64,000 nt of DNA, from contig NZ_KB894132.1 of assembly GCF_000374365.1 (NCBI RefSeq), positions 1 through 64,000 on the forward strand. The letters are read 5' to 3'. Source of the stretch: Bacteroides gallinarum DSM 18171 = JCM 13658. Lineage in GTDB: Bacteria; Bacteroidota; Bacteroidia; Bacteroidales; Bacteroidaceae. The translations under genes were made by a program, and so were the position numbers. The notes below the pieces were generated by a model. That model worked only from the letters and a program-made list of their open reading frames with translations. It had not been told where the DNA came from and ran no database searches. Position 1 is the first letter of the stretch. The number at the start of each line of letters is the position of its first letter. This document shows, piece by piece, positions 1 through 8,149 of this stretch.

Positions 1-117
1 CCTGTGGATTTTCTTTGGAATACATACGGCAAATGCCGTACTGATGATAGACAAGATCAGGAACAGGACGGTGAAAGCGGCATGATATGATTTTACAGGC
101 AGAGGCAGAAGATGTCT
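1..117 (-). pseudogene. possible C-terminal remnant of a membrane protein, cut by the window edge
   Basis: Reading the minus strand from 117 to 1 gives 39 open codons with one clear hydrophobic helix (FTVLFLILSIISTAFAV) followed by basic residues (CIPKKIHR), the usual look of a last transmembrane helix. No start codon lies in this frame. An ATG in another frame near 159 opens a short stretch (MTLGKKSEDIF) that would join it only through a frameshift. The rest lies left of the window, so this may be the end of a transporter-like gene or a decayed fragment. Low confidence. Confidence 0.25.
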
Positions 118-190
118 TCAGACTTCTTCCCGAGCGTCATGTCTTGTAGGGTAAGATTGTGTGAGAAATTACAGGAATAGGACTATAAAA

Positions 191-233
191 ATGGCATATG
201 AAGTGAGTATGCTCTATCATCTTCATATGCCAT
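191..233. terminator. hairpin, probable bidirectional terminator
   Basis: A perfect 13-bp inverted repeat (ATGGCATATGAAG, 191-203, and its complement, 221-233) with a 17-nt loop. Short A and T runs lie on the outer sides (AAAA before, GATTTTT after). It sits between the left-edge remnant and the convergent end of the GH28 gene. Confidence 0.6.
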
Positions 234-272
234 CTTGATTTTTAGGGACATTTACTGAATATCCCTATAAAA

Positions 273-370
273 ATTCACCACGAATTGCACTGATTAACAC
301 AGATTAGGATGTTTCCGTTACCGGTTATCCGAAAAATAATCTGTGTTAATCAGTGCAATCCGTGGTGAAT
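273..370. repeat. long inverted repeat downstream of the GH28 gene
   Basis: Two 34-nt arms (273-306 and 337-370) are complementary with one mismatch and are separated by 30 nt. The arms contain the phrases ATTCACCACG and GATTAACACAGATTA. A related phrase appears again near 8229-8255 (GTGTGAATTTGTGG, AATCTGTGGTG), so this looks like a dispersed intergenic repeat family. Apart from the hairpin at 191-233 and this repeat, nothing else was recognised in 118-398. Confidence 0.7.
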
Positions 371-398
371 CGTGTGCAATCCGGCAGTGAAAAACCGG

Positions 399-1697
399 TT
401 ATCGGTTCACCTTAACATTCTTCCACTCGAAATTCGATATAATCTCCTTGTCGCATTCGGCATTCTTCGCCTTGATATCCAGGTTTTCGAAAGTGAAGTC
501 CGTCAACTCATACTGGTCGGACTTGCTGACGTTGAAGAATATATCGCAGCTCAAGTCGATATTGCGCAAGGTCACGTTGTTGGCGCGTGAGAGCGGAATA
601 TCCTTGCGGCCTTTGAGGTCGAAGAACTGAGTCCACGGCTTGATAAGCAGCATGCTCTTGGCATCGCCCGTAATATCCTCCACCAGGATATATTCATAAT
701 GCTGCGGAGTGTCGGGACGCATCTTCAACCATAACAGGCGGGTGGCGTTGCTGATTTTGCAACGGCGGAGGATGATGTTGCGGTTGTGTATCGATTCGCT
801 GCCGCACGTCAGTCCGCTGTGGCAGAAACCGTATGTGCAATCTTCTATGATGATGTTTGTGTTGCTGCCGTTGTTGGGGTCTTTATCCGCCCACGGTCCT
901 TTGCCGCCCTTAAGAGCTACGGCATCGTCGTTTACGGACATATAGCAGTTCTTCACCAGTACATTGTTGCATACATCGATGTCGATAGCATCGCTGCTCG
1001 GTGCTTTCACCGGGGCGGCAGGCGCAAAAATGTAGAGGTTCAGCAATTTTACGTTGTTGCAACGGTAAATATGCGTAGTCCAGAACGGAGAGTTCATGAG
1101 GCGCACTCCGGAAATCTGCACATCGTTGCTGTTGGATATGAAAAGCAGGCGGGGACGCAGCTCGTCCATGTTGGTGCATTTGGGGATAACCTTCCGGCGC
1201 AGCCAGAACGATTTCCAGTACCGGTGTCCGTTACCGTTAATCGTACCCTTGCCGGAGATTGTAAATCCGTTAACCTTGTCGGCATTTACCAGGGCGGCGA
1301 AGTATTTCAGACTTTGACCCTCGATGCGGGTATCGACAATGGCGAAGTTGCTGATGTCGTCGCTTCCTTTCAGCACCGCACCCTCTTCCAGATATAAATG
1401 CGTCTTGGGCTTGAAGAAGATAGAACCGCTGAGGAAAGTTCCTTTGGGAACGACGATTACACCGCCGCCATTTTGGGACGCCCGGTCGATTACTGCCTGT
1501 ATTTTCTCTGTTTGCAGGATTGTACTGTCGTTTACCACCCCATAATCGGTAATGGTATATTTCTTTCCCAGCGTTTCGATATTGACGATTTCGTTCTGCC
1601 TGAACCAGTCGGGGATAGGCGTGCCGTCGGGGAATTTCTCCTGCCCGAACACTTGCATGCCGATAAATGCGGTAAATAAAAATGCGATGATTCTCAT
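399..1697 (-). CDS. glycoside hydrolase family 28 (polygalacturonase-like), secreted
   Basis: A 432-residue protein. A signal peptide (about 1-18, hydrophobic run ending FG before QEKF) predicts export. The rest is a right-handed beta-helix typical of GH28, with an early GVIVVPKGTFLSGSIFFK rung. The GH28 signatures are visible in order: NSPFWTTH near residue 205, the aspartate motif SVNDDAVALKGG near 255, GLTCGSES near 295 and RLLWLKM near 320. The DD pair fits the catalytic acids. The last two motifs differ somewhat from classic polygalacturonases, so the substrate may be a rhamnogalacturonan or another uronide rather than plain pectin. Family placement is firm; the substrate is not known. 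The gene stands alone and its 3' end is followed by the inverted repeat at 273-370. Confidence 0.88.
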   Translation of the reverse strand: MRIIAFLFTAFIGMQVFGQEKFPDGTPIPDWFRQNEIVNIETLGKKYTITDYGVVNDSTILQTEKIQAVIDRASQNGGGVIVVPKGTFLSGSIFFKPKTHLYLEEGAVLKGSDDISNFAIVDTRIEGQSLKYFAALVNADKVNGFTISGKGTINGNGHRYWKSFWLRRKVIPKCTNMDELRPRLLFISNSNDVQISGVRLMNSPFWTTHIYRCNNVKLLNLYIFAPAAPVKAPSSDAIDIDVCNNVLVKNCYMSVNDDAVALKGGKGPWADKDPNNGSNTNIIIEDCTYGFCHSGLTCGSESIHNRNIILRRCKISNATRLLWLKMRPDTPQHYEYILVEDITGDAKSMLLIKPWTQFFDLKGRKDIPLSRANNVTLRNIDLSCDIFFNVSKSDQYELTDFTFENLDIKAKNAECDKEIISNFEWKNVKVNR

Positions 1698-1868
1698 GGT
1701 TTACAATAAATTTAAAATCAGCTTGTGAATTATGTCGCAAACATAGGAAACTTAGAGCAATGCCCGGCGAAAGGTGTTGATTTTATTTCTGTGTAAAATG
1801 ACTTTTTCGCTGCCGGGCGCTATGAACTAAAAAGCGTTGCAGGCTGTTATAACGGTAAAACAATGATT

Positions 1869-3179
1869 ATGAAGATTGCAATCAGCGGCGTTTCCGGCTT
1901 CATCGGGAAACATTTGGCAGCGTATCTGGCAGAGCAGGGACACCGGATAATTCCTTTGACGCGCAGCCTCTTTCGGGAAGATGCCTTTACACGGTTGGTA
2001 AATACGCTGGAGGAGTGCGATGTCCTGATTAACCTGGCGGGCGCTCCAATCGGCAGGCGGTGGACTCGGCGGTATAAGCAAGAGATATACCGAAGCCGTG
2101 TAGAAGTCACTTCACGGCTGGTATCTGCACTGAAATCGGCGGGTAGGAAACCCCAGACGATGATTTCCGCCTCGGCAACGGGCTATTACCCGCCGGGGGC
2201 GGAATACGACGAGTATCATACGGTTGCGGCAGACGGCTTTCTGGCATCCTTATGCTGCGATTGGGAAGCGGCTACGGCGGAATGTCCTGCCGACACCAGG
2301 CTGGTGATTGCCAGGCTGGGCGTCGTGCTGTCGCCCGAAGGCGGGGCGTTACGGGCAATGGCGGCTCCCGTGCAGCATACGAAGCTCTCGGTCGTACCCG
2401 GTTCGGGCAAACAAGCCTTTCCGTGGATTGCAATGCAGGACGTGTGCAGGGCATTCGCCTTTTTTATAGAACATCAGGAAACCGCCGGCGTTTATAACCT
2501 CGTTTCACCGCAGCGGATTTCGCTGAAACAGCTTGCCTCCGCTTTGGCGAAGACCTACCGTGCCTGGGCTGTTTTGCCCGTTCCGTCTGTTGCCTTCCGG
2601 GGTATCCTGGGCGAAAGGGCTTCCGCATGGCTGGGCGGGCAGAACGTTTATCCCCTGCGACTGCTCGAGGCAGGCTTCGGCTTCTTCGTGCCTACCGTGG
2701 AACACTTGCTGGGGTTGCCGGATGTCCGTACGGTAACGTCTTTGGACATCGACCGCTATGCGGGGCTTTGGTACGAGATAGCCCGTTACGAGAACTCCTT
2801 CGAATGCGGTATGACCCGCGTAACGGCCACTTATACGCTACGTCCCGACGGCAGGATACGGGTAGAGAATGCCGGCTATAAGAATGGAGTGAAGAAGCAT
2901 GCCGTAGGACGCGCCTACTGTCCGGATACCGGAGAACCCGGCAGGCTGAAAGTCGCTTTCTTCCTATGGTTCTATTCCGATTATTATGTGCTGGAGCTCG
3001 ATAAGGAGAATTACGGCTATGCCCTGGTGGGCAGCAGCTCCGATAAATATCTGTGGATATTGAGCCGCACACCCGTTTTGCCTCCTCGGGTACTGGATGC
3101 ACTGCTTGCCTCAGCCCGGAAACGGGGTTACGATACCAGGCGGATGCTGTTCGCCCCGGGCAATCTGCCTATGCCTTGA
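1869..3179 (+). CDS. TIGR01777 NAD-dependent epimerase fused to a bacterial lipocalin (Blc-like)
   Basis: The first 290 residues or so are an extended short-chain dehydrogenase of the TIGR01777/YfcH type: a Rossmann glycine motif GVSGFIGKH at the N-terminus, NLAGAPI, SASATGYY, and the late PWIAMQDVCRAF. From about residue 293 a lipocalin begins, with the family signature RYAGLWYEIARYENSFE, then strands such as YSDYYVLELDKENYGYALVG and the C-terminal YLWILSRTP. The start at 1869 is preferred over the in-frame ATG at 1863 because family members begin MKIAI. Both halves normally exist as separate proteins, so this is a natural two-domain fusion. No lipobox is visible, so the lipocalin half is probably cytoplasmic. 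The lipocalin likely binds a hydrophobic ligand; the epimerase substrate is unknown. The 3' end overlaps the convergent VOC gene by 11 bp. Confidence 0.88.
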   Translation: MKIAISGVSGFIGKHLAAYLAEQGHRIIPLTRSLFREDAFTRLVNTLEECDVLINLAGAPIGRRWTRRYKQEIYRSRVEVTSRLVSALKSAGRKPQTMISASATGYYPPGAEYDEYHTVAADGFLASLCCDWEAATAECPADTRLVIARLGVVLSPEGGALRAMAAPVQHTKLSVVPGSGKQAFPWIAMQDVCRAFAFFIEHQETAGVYNLVSPQRISLKQLASALAKTYRAWAVLPVPSVAFRGILGERASAWLGGQNVYPLRLLEAGFGFFVPTVEHLLGLPDVRTVTSLDIDRYAGLWYEIARYENSFECGMTRVTATYTLRPDGRIRVENAGYKNGVKKHAVGRAYCPDTGEPGRLKVAFFLWFYSDYYVLELDKENYGYALVGSSSDKYLWILSRTPVLPPRVLDALLASARKRGYDTRRMLFAPGNLPMP

Positions 3180-3558
3180 ACACGCACTCCACCCGGTTAC
3201 CGTCGGGGTCCAGCACGACGCTTTCAAAATAGCCGTCTCCCGAGGTACGCGGCTCTCCGGCAATGACGTATCCGGCGTTACGCAATTGTTCCGTCAGCCC
3301 GAGTACTTCCTCCTTGCTGCCGAGGGCAAACGCGAAGTGCGTCAGCCCCAACCTGTTTTCTTCGATAGGGGTATTCTGTACGTCGGTACGGCTCATCAGT
3401 TCCAGTTCGGCTCCCCCGTCGAAGCGGATAAAGTAGGATTCGAATCCTTTCTTGGGGTTGACGTACTTGTCGTTGCCCGTACCTTTGAAGTAACGGACAT
3501 AGAACTCTTTCATTTCTTCCAGACGGAAAGTCCAGACGGCGATGTGATGTATTCTCAT
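3169..3558 (-). CDS. VOC (glyoxalase/bleomycin-resistance) superfamily protein
   Basis: 129 residues in the two beta-alpha-beta-beta-beta modules of the VOC fold. HHIAVWT at the N-terminus supplies a possible metal-binding His, ELELMSR a Glu, LTHFAFAL a His in the second half, and RVECVFKA a final Glu. The phrase VVLDPDGNRVE is typical of the family. It is probably a metal-dependent lyase or isomerase such as a lactoylglutathione-lyase-like enzyme; the substrate cannot be read from the sequence. It lies 4 nt downstream of the acetyltransferase gene on the same strand, so the two are probably co-transcribed. Confidence 0.8.
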   Translation of the reverse strand: MRIHHIAVWTFRLEEMKEFYVRYFKGTGNDKYVNPKKGFESYFIRFDGGAELELMSRTDVQNTPIEENRLGLTHFAFALGSKEEVLGLTEQLRNAGYVIAGEPRTSGDGYFESVVLDPDGNRVECVFKA

Positions 3559-3562
3559 AAAC

Positions 3563-4537
3563 TTATTGTTTTTGTTTGTACGAATTTAAATCCAAATAGT
3601 AACACAGGTGGTCGTAAACCTCACCGGTATAGGTTTGTTCTGCCTGGTGCAGCGTGCCTTCGCATACGAACCCCAGCTTCTTCAGTATATGCCGCGAACG
3701 CAGGTTAAAGGGGTAGCAATCGGCTGTGATGATGCTCAGGCCGAGCGTCCCGAAACCGTAGTTCAAGACCGCCTGCAAAGCTTCCGTCATTAATCCGTTT
3801 CCCCAGTGGCTTTCTTTCAGCCAGTATCCGGTCATCCTGGCTTGGGCGTTTTCCCGTTTGGGGTCGGGTATCAGGCCGATAGAGCCGATAACCCGGTTAC
3901 TCTCTTTGTCGGCGATTGCCCAGATGTTTTCCCGGTTCATAAATACGGTATGAAGCATCTCTTTCGATTCTTCTATAGTGTTATGCGGCTTCCAGCCCGC
4001 ATTGTTTCCTAAGTTCGGGTTGCGGCAGCATTCAAAAAAGTCCTGCAAGTCGTTTTCTGTAAAAGGGCGGAGCCGCAGGCGCTCCGTCGTGATGTCCGGA
4101 GCGGATGCCCATTGCAGGTGTAGTATGGGGAAAGGCCTTCCGTCGGGGTCGGTTTCATCCCTTCCGACAGGGCGGAAGCCCATATGCAGGTAAAAGCCGC
4201 AGGCTTGCTCGTTCTGCTCGTTGACGTCTACCTTATATATATGCTTTTCGTGGAGGGCGTATTGTATGAGGTGCTTTCCATACCCTTTTCCCTGCTCGTC
4301 GGGATGTACGAAAAGCATCTCGATAAGCTCGTCGTCCAGTCCCATGAACGCTGCGGCTTTTCCTTCCGGATTGCGGATGATATACAGCGCTACCGCCGGG
4401 AAATACCGGTTGCGCACCAGTGGCTTGTAGAACTGTATGTCCTCTTCCGTCAGGAAGTGGTGGGTACTGCGTACGGAGGCTTCCCATACGTTGATAAGCT
4501 CGTCGTAATCTTGCGGGGTAGGGCGGAGGATTGTCAT
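3563..4537 (-). CDS. tandem GNAT N-acetyltransferase fusion
   Basis: 324 residues holding two complete GNAT domains. Residues 1-145 resemble the YjaB type: the acetyl-CoA loop is MLFVHPDEQGKGYGKHLIQ and the domain ends GFYLHMGF. Residues about 150-320 resemble the RimJ/RimL type: ITTERLRLRPF at its start, GYWLKESHWGNGLMTEAL as the CoA loop, and RSRHILKKLGF near the end. Each half is normally a stand-alone enzyme, acting on small amines or on protein N-termini respectively. The fusion would put two acyltransferase activities in one cytoplasmic chain; substrates are unknown. It is upstream of, and probably in an operon with, the VOC gene. Confidence 0.88.
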   Translation of the reverse strand: MTILRPTPQDYDELINVWEASVRSTHHFLTEEDIQFYKPLVRNRYFPAVALYIIRNPEGKAAAFMGLDDELIEMLFVHPDEQGKGYGKHLIQYALHEKHIYKVDVNEQNEQACGFYLHMGFRPVGRDETDPDGRPFPILHLQWASAPDITTERLRLRPFTENDLQDFFECCRNPNLGNNAGWKPHNTIEESKEMLHTVFMNRENIWAIADKESNRVIGSIGLIPDPKRENAQARMTGYWLKESHWGNGLMTEALQAVLNYGFGTLGLSIITADCYPFNLRSRHILKKLGFVCEGTLHQAEQTYTGEVYDHLCYYLDLNSYKQKQ

Positions 4538-4586
4538 CGGATATCGGTTGTTTTGGTTATCTGTTCATTGTTTACTGGTTGTCGGA

Positions 4587-6245
4587 TTAAAAGTCCGGCG
4601 CTTGGGTAATGCTTATCTTCTCTCCGGTCACCGGGTGGATAAACTCCAGCGTTTCGGCGTGCAGGTACAGGCGGCCGGCTTTCTTTCCGTAAAGCCCGTC
4701 GCCGATAATGGGGCAGTGCAACCCGAGCGGGTGAGCGGCGTGTACCCTGAGCTGATGCGTGCGTCCGGTACGGGGATAAAAGGCGATGCGGGTACGGTTG
4801 TCCTTACGTTCCAGTACCTCGAAATCCGTTATGGCGGGCTTGCCGTAACCGGTATGCACCATTTGCCGGGGGCGGTCGAGCGGGTTAGGGCATAGCGGTA
4901 GCTCGATTCTCCCTTTATCCGGAACTACCGTGCCTTCGAGCAACGCTATGTAACGCTTTCGGATACTGCGGTTTTTGAATTGTGCCTGCAAGTGTTGGTG
5001 TACCTGCTTGGTCTTGGCGATAACCAGCAGCCCCGATGTATCCATGTCCAGGCGGTGTACAATTAGCGGGCTGTCCGCATCCGGATACTGTCGGCGCATC
5101 AGGCTGTACACGGACACCGCATCTTCCTTGCCGGGTACGGACAGCATGCCCGCCGGTTTGCCGACTACTGCCAGGTATTCGTCCTCGTACACGGTTTCCA
5201 GCTTCCTGTCGGTGCGTTGCAACTCTTTCAATATCGGGTTTTCGTCTACCTCGAGCCCTTGCAGCATATGTTTCAGTATCGGTTCGCACTTGCCTTTGCA
5301 GGCGGGATAATAATGCCCGTGATGCCGTATTTCCGTTTTAGGTGATGCTCCCCACCAGAATTCTGCCATGGCTACGGGCTTCCACCCGTGCAGGTAGGCT
5401 TGTTGCAGCAGCTTGGGGGCGGCGCACTCGCCGGCTCCTGCGGGCGGGGTTTTGTGTACTGTTTGCCCGAAAATGTCGCAGAGGGTCTTGACCTCTCCCC
5501 GGTAGTTCAACATCCTGAACTGTTCGAACAGTTTTTGTTGCAGGGCGGCGGAGCGTGCCTTGCGTTCGGCTTTCAATGCCTGTATGCAGGCTTCATGGGC
5601 GGAGACGGCCTGTTGCAGGGGAGCTATCCGTGCTTTCCATGCCCGTTCCATGCGTTTGTATTCCGCCTTTTGGAACTGGCTTTCGCGTATCAGGGCGTTT
5701 TCTTCTTCGGGCGTAATCCGGCAACCGGCGGGTAGGGAGGCTTGCCGTCTCCGCTCCTCCCGTTTCTCCTTGGCGGCTTTCATCTGTTGCCTGGCCTCTT
5801 TCAATGCTTCCCCGGCGGTTTGCTGCAATGCGGTTAGCTGGCAGAGCAGCTTCGTATATTCCGCATCCGTTTCCAACTGCGCGATGCGTGCGTTGATATG
5901 CGATATCTGTTCTTCTTCTGCCTTGAAGAAGCCTTGCGGCTGTTGCAGGTCGTAAACCGGCGGCACGAAGAACGGATGCACGCTCTTTCCTGCCAGAATG
6001 CCGGAAAAGGCTACCAGGTATCCTATCTCGCCCTTTTCCGTTTCCACCACCAATACGCCGAACATCTTGCCTTGTGCCAGCTCCTCTTGCCAGCCGTCCT
6101 GCCGGGCAAGGTAGTCCTGCACCTCCTCCGCTGCCGATACGCAGAGCGGATGAGGCGTGTAGCAAAAGGGGAAAGTGAACTTCTCCGGCAGCGGTATGCC
6201 TGCTACGGGTGTGCGGAAGCTATGCAGCAGGGTGGAGTCAGTCAT
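4587..6245 (-). CDS. RluA-family pseudouridine synthase with long N-terminal extension
   Basis: 552 residues. The C-terminal third is the RluA catalytic domain: EYLAVVGKPAGMLSVPG, the catalytic HRLDMDTSGLLV with the active-site Asp, KRYIALLEG, and GRTHQLRVHAAHPLG. It would isomerise uridine in rRNA or tRNA. The first 330 residues are an extension with a charged coiled-coil stretch (about 120-250, rich in Glu, Lys, Arg and Gln) and a CKGKCEPILKHML phrase just before the catalytic domain. This long form is, to my knowledge, common in Bacteroidales. The start overlaps the stop of the next upstream gene (6238-6438) by 8 bp, so the two are translationally coupled. The RNA position modified is not known. 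Confidence 0.88.
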   Translation of the reverse strand: MTDSTLLHSFRTPVAGIPLPEKFTFPFCYTPHPLCVSAAEEVQDYLARQDGWQEELAQGKMFGVLVVETEKGEIGYLVAFSGILAGKSVHPFFVPPVYDLQQPQGFFKAEEEQISHINARIAQLETDAEYTKLLCQLTALQQTAGEALKEARQQMKAAKEKREERRRQASLPAGCRITPEEENALIRESQFQKAEYKRMERAWKARIAPLQQAVSAHEACIQALKAERKARSAALQQKLFEQFRMLNYRGEVKTLCDIFGQTVHKTPPAGAGECAAPKLLQQAYLHGWKPVAMAEFWWGASPKTEIRHHGHYYPACKGKCEPILKHMLQGLEVDENPILKELQRTDRKLETVYEDEYLAVVGKPAGMLSVPGKEDAVSVYSLMRRQYPDADSPLIVHRLDMDTSGLLVIAKTKQVHQHLQAQFKNRSIRKRYIALLEGTVVPDKGRIELPLCPNPLDRPRQMVHTGYGKPAITDFEVLERKDNRTRIAFYPRTGRTHQLRVHAAHPLGLHCPIIGDGLYGKKAGRLYLHAETLEFIHPVTGEKISITQAPDF

Positions 6246-6438
6246 CGGTCGGGGTATCGTTGCCGGTCGTTATGCAGGGAGTATTGTTACCGTCTTTTTC
6301 AGTGCCGTCCGTATCTTGCGGCGGCAAGGGACGCGGATGTACGGATTTCTTTTTCTTCCCGTATTTGCGTTCTTTTTCCCAGGCGGCTTTCCGTGCCTGG
6401 TATCGTTCGTATTGCTTTTCCAGATAGTTGTCGGCCAT
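6238..6438 (-). CDS. small basic hypothetical protein (66 aa)
   Basis: Starts MADNYLEKQYERYQARKAAWEK and continues through a Lys-rich core (GKKKKSVHPRP) into a polar, probably disordered tail rich in Asp and Thr. The N-terminal half should form an amphipathic helix. It overlaps the downstream pseudouridine synthase start by 8 bp and follows the glycine-zipper lipoprotein gene by 23 nt, so it sits inside an operon. Its neighbour suggests an RNA-related or accessory role, but no function can be read from the sequence. Confidence 0.6.
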   Translation of the reverse strand: MADNYLEKQYERYQARKAAWEKERKYGKKKKSVHPRPLPPQDTDGTEKDGNNTPCITTGNDTPTDD

Positions 6439-6461
6439 AAGTATTGCTGTTGAGGGGTTCT

Positions 6462-7142
6462 TTATCGTTCGGTGGGCAGGGAGAATTCCTGCCAGTCGTA
6501 CTGCTGTCCGTGACCGTCGGCAACGGCTACGCGTATGGTGATGTTTCCCGTTTTTATCCGGCTGCCTGCGTGGATGCTGGCGGTGTATTTTATCCCGTTG
6601 CGCGGGGCAATCTGCTCTATCATTACGGACGGGGAGATGTAGATGCGTTTCGCCCCCGTGGTTTCAGCCACTACGGGGACTACGTTGTATACCGTCTCTT
6701 CGCCCTCGTTCATAATTTCGAAAACCACCTTGCTGCTTTCGTCGGAGCTGATTATGTGGTCGCGGCTGTCGTCTATGAAGCGTATGTTACGTATCCTCAG
6801 CTTGTCGAGGGCGGAGGGGGCGGGAGCGGTTCCGGGTTGAGGTATGTCGGGTTCCGTCCTTTCTATCCGGTAACTGTATTCTTCTTGTTTGGGGGCGGAG
6901 AGGGCGTTGCCGATAGCGGCTCCGGCAATGGTTCCGATAATCGTGCCGATAGCAGAGCCCCGGTAGCCGCCTCGCCAGCCGTGGTTCGCATCGCCTATCA
7001 GTCCGCCGATAGCGCCGCCTATGTTGCTGCCGATAGCGGCGCCGGCAAATATCGCATCGGGGTCGCCCGATACCGTCCGGCTCGTACCGCAACCGCTGCA
7101 CAGCAGGGCTAATGCCAGAAATCCGGTGAGACACTTTTTCAT
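6462..7142 (-). CDS. glycine-zipper lipoprotein
   Basis: 226 residues. A lipoprotein signal peptide (MKKCLTGFLALALLCSGCG, lipobox LCSGC) predicts an envelope-anchored protein. Residues 30-85 form a glycine-zipper membrane segment (AGAAIGSNIGGAIGGLIG, then AIGTIIGTIAGAAIGNAL) like those of OmpA/Rcs-type glycine-zipper proteins. The C-terminal 120 residues look like a compact beta domain (KIRNIRFIDDSRDHIISSDE onward). Its ATG overlaps the stop of the GIY-YIG gene (ATGA), implying coupled translation. The function is structural or stress-related by family analogy only. Confidence 0.78.
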   Translation of the reverse strand: MKKCLTGFLALALLCSGCGTSRTVSGDPDAIFAGAAIGSNIGGAIGGLIGDANHGWRGGYRGSAIGTIIGTIAGAAIGNALSAPKQEEYSYRIERTEPDIPQPGTAPAPSALDKLRIRNIRFIDDSRDHIISSDESSKVVFEIMNEGEETVYNVVPVVAETTGAKRIYISPSVMIEQIAPRNGIKYTASIHAGSRIKTGNITIRVAVADGHGQQYDWQEFSLPTER

Positions 7143-7537
7143 ATCGTTCGGTTTTTATTCCGGGTTGTTTTTATTCTAATTGCTTTCTTCGCTTCTGCTA
7201 TCGCCTTGTATTCGAGGTATTGCACGTCTGTTTTTGTCATGTCGGCGTCTTTCGATACGAAGATAAGCGCTTTTTGCCAGAATGATTTCTTATTGTCGTG
7301 GTCTTTTACCCGTTCCTTGAAGTTTTCCGTTTCGCCGATGTAAGCTTGCGGCTTGGTGGATTCGTCTTCGCCGGTCAGGATGTAGAAGGCGGGCTTTTGC
7401 AGTTTCTCCTGCTCGTTGAGGTAGGAGAGGTTGGAACGCGGCACTACGAACATCTGGCAAATCTTGTTGCTGATGAATGCGTATTGGGTTCCTTTCGGGT
7501 CGCCGTCTATTAGGTATGTGGTTACTGTCTTGCCCAT
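7139..7537 (-). CDS. GIY-YIG nuclease-family protein, apparently short
   Basis: 132 residues. The GIY-YIG core is visible at AFYILTG and AYIGETENFKERVKDH, followed by FWQKALIFVSKD and YLEYKAIAEAKKA. The Tyr, Arg and Glu positions expected of the core are present. In related proteins this core is followed by a longer C-terminal domain, often of DUF4357 type. Here the chain ends soon after the EAKKA helix with RIKTTRNKNRTI, so it may be a short variant or a truncated one. The stop codon overlaps the ATG of the glycine-zipper lipoprotein gene. Cutting activity has to be considered unproven. Confidence 0.72.
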   Translation of the reverse strand: MGKTVTTYLIDGDPKGTQYAFISNKICQMFVVPRSNLSYLNEQEKLQKPAFYILTGEDESTKPQAYIGETENFKERVKDHDNKKSFWQKALIFVSKDADMTKTDVQYLEYKAIAEAKKAIRIKTTRNKNRTI

Positions 7538-7749
7538 GGAGGTCGGATGTTTTTAAAAGTGTTTCTACAAAGATGTCCCGCTGTTTACTGCCGGCGCATG
7601 TTTGTTTCGCAAAGATAAAAAAAGATATTTTATCCTTGTCATCCGGACGGTTTATATGCTGCTTTTTTGCTTTTTTCTCCTGGTGTATCCTTCATTGGCA
7701 TACGGCGGGGTGGCGGTTTGCATGTTGCTGCCCGCTTGTTCCGACGTAT

Positions 7750-8060
7750 GAAACAGAGTGTTTTCCTATGCGGAACACTTTGTTCGGCAGGTTGGAACAC
7801 TTTGTTTCGCCAGTGCGAACATTTTGTTTTATAGCACGCGAACATTTTGTTTTCCTATGGTGAAACAGAGTGTTTTTATGTGGTGAAACAGAGTGTTTTT
7901 ATGTGGTGGAACGGAGTGTTTTTATGTGGTGAAACAAAGTGTTTTTATGTGGTGGAACAAAATGTTCTTATATGGTGAAACAAAGTGTTTTTGTGCGTTG
8001 GAACAAAGTGTTCACTATATATAAAACAAAGTGTTTTGGTGTATTGGAACAAACTGTTCA
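7750..8060. repeat. array of about 14 semi-palindromic 22-24 bp repeats
   Basis: The core follows GAACAnnnTGTTC or GAAACAnnGTGTTT and recurs every 22-24 bp: CGGAACACTTTGTTC, GAACATTTTGTTTT, GAAACAGAGTGTTTTTATG (twice, in tandem), GGAACAAAATGTTC, GGAACAAAGTGTTC and others. Most spacers read TTATGTGGT or similar. Each unit is close to its own reverse complement, so open frames on both strands through it encode repetitive NKVF/TKCS-type peptides that are not real genes. It occupies most of the gap between the GIY-YIG gene and the gene at 8295. Nothing else was recognised between 7538 and 7749. Confidence 0.85.
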
Positions 8061-8149
8061 CTGCTGTGAACTAATGCGTTATCTCGTTATCTCGATGAAA
8101 CGGGCGTGCGTATTTGCTGCCGTACTCTGCACTGTTGAGAGGCGTCGAA

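Noticed and set aside
7750-8060. CRISPR array
   Set aside because: The repeats are semi-palindromic, 22-24 bp in total with no unique spacers of 30-40 bp, and no cas genes are present.
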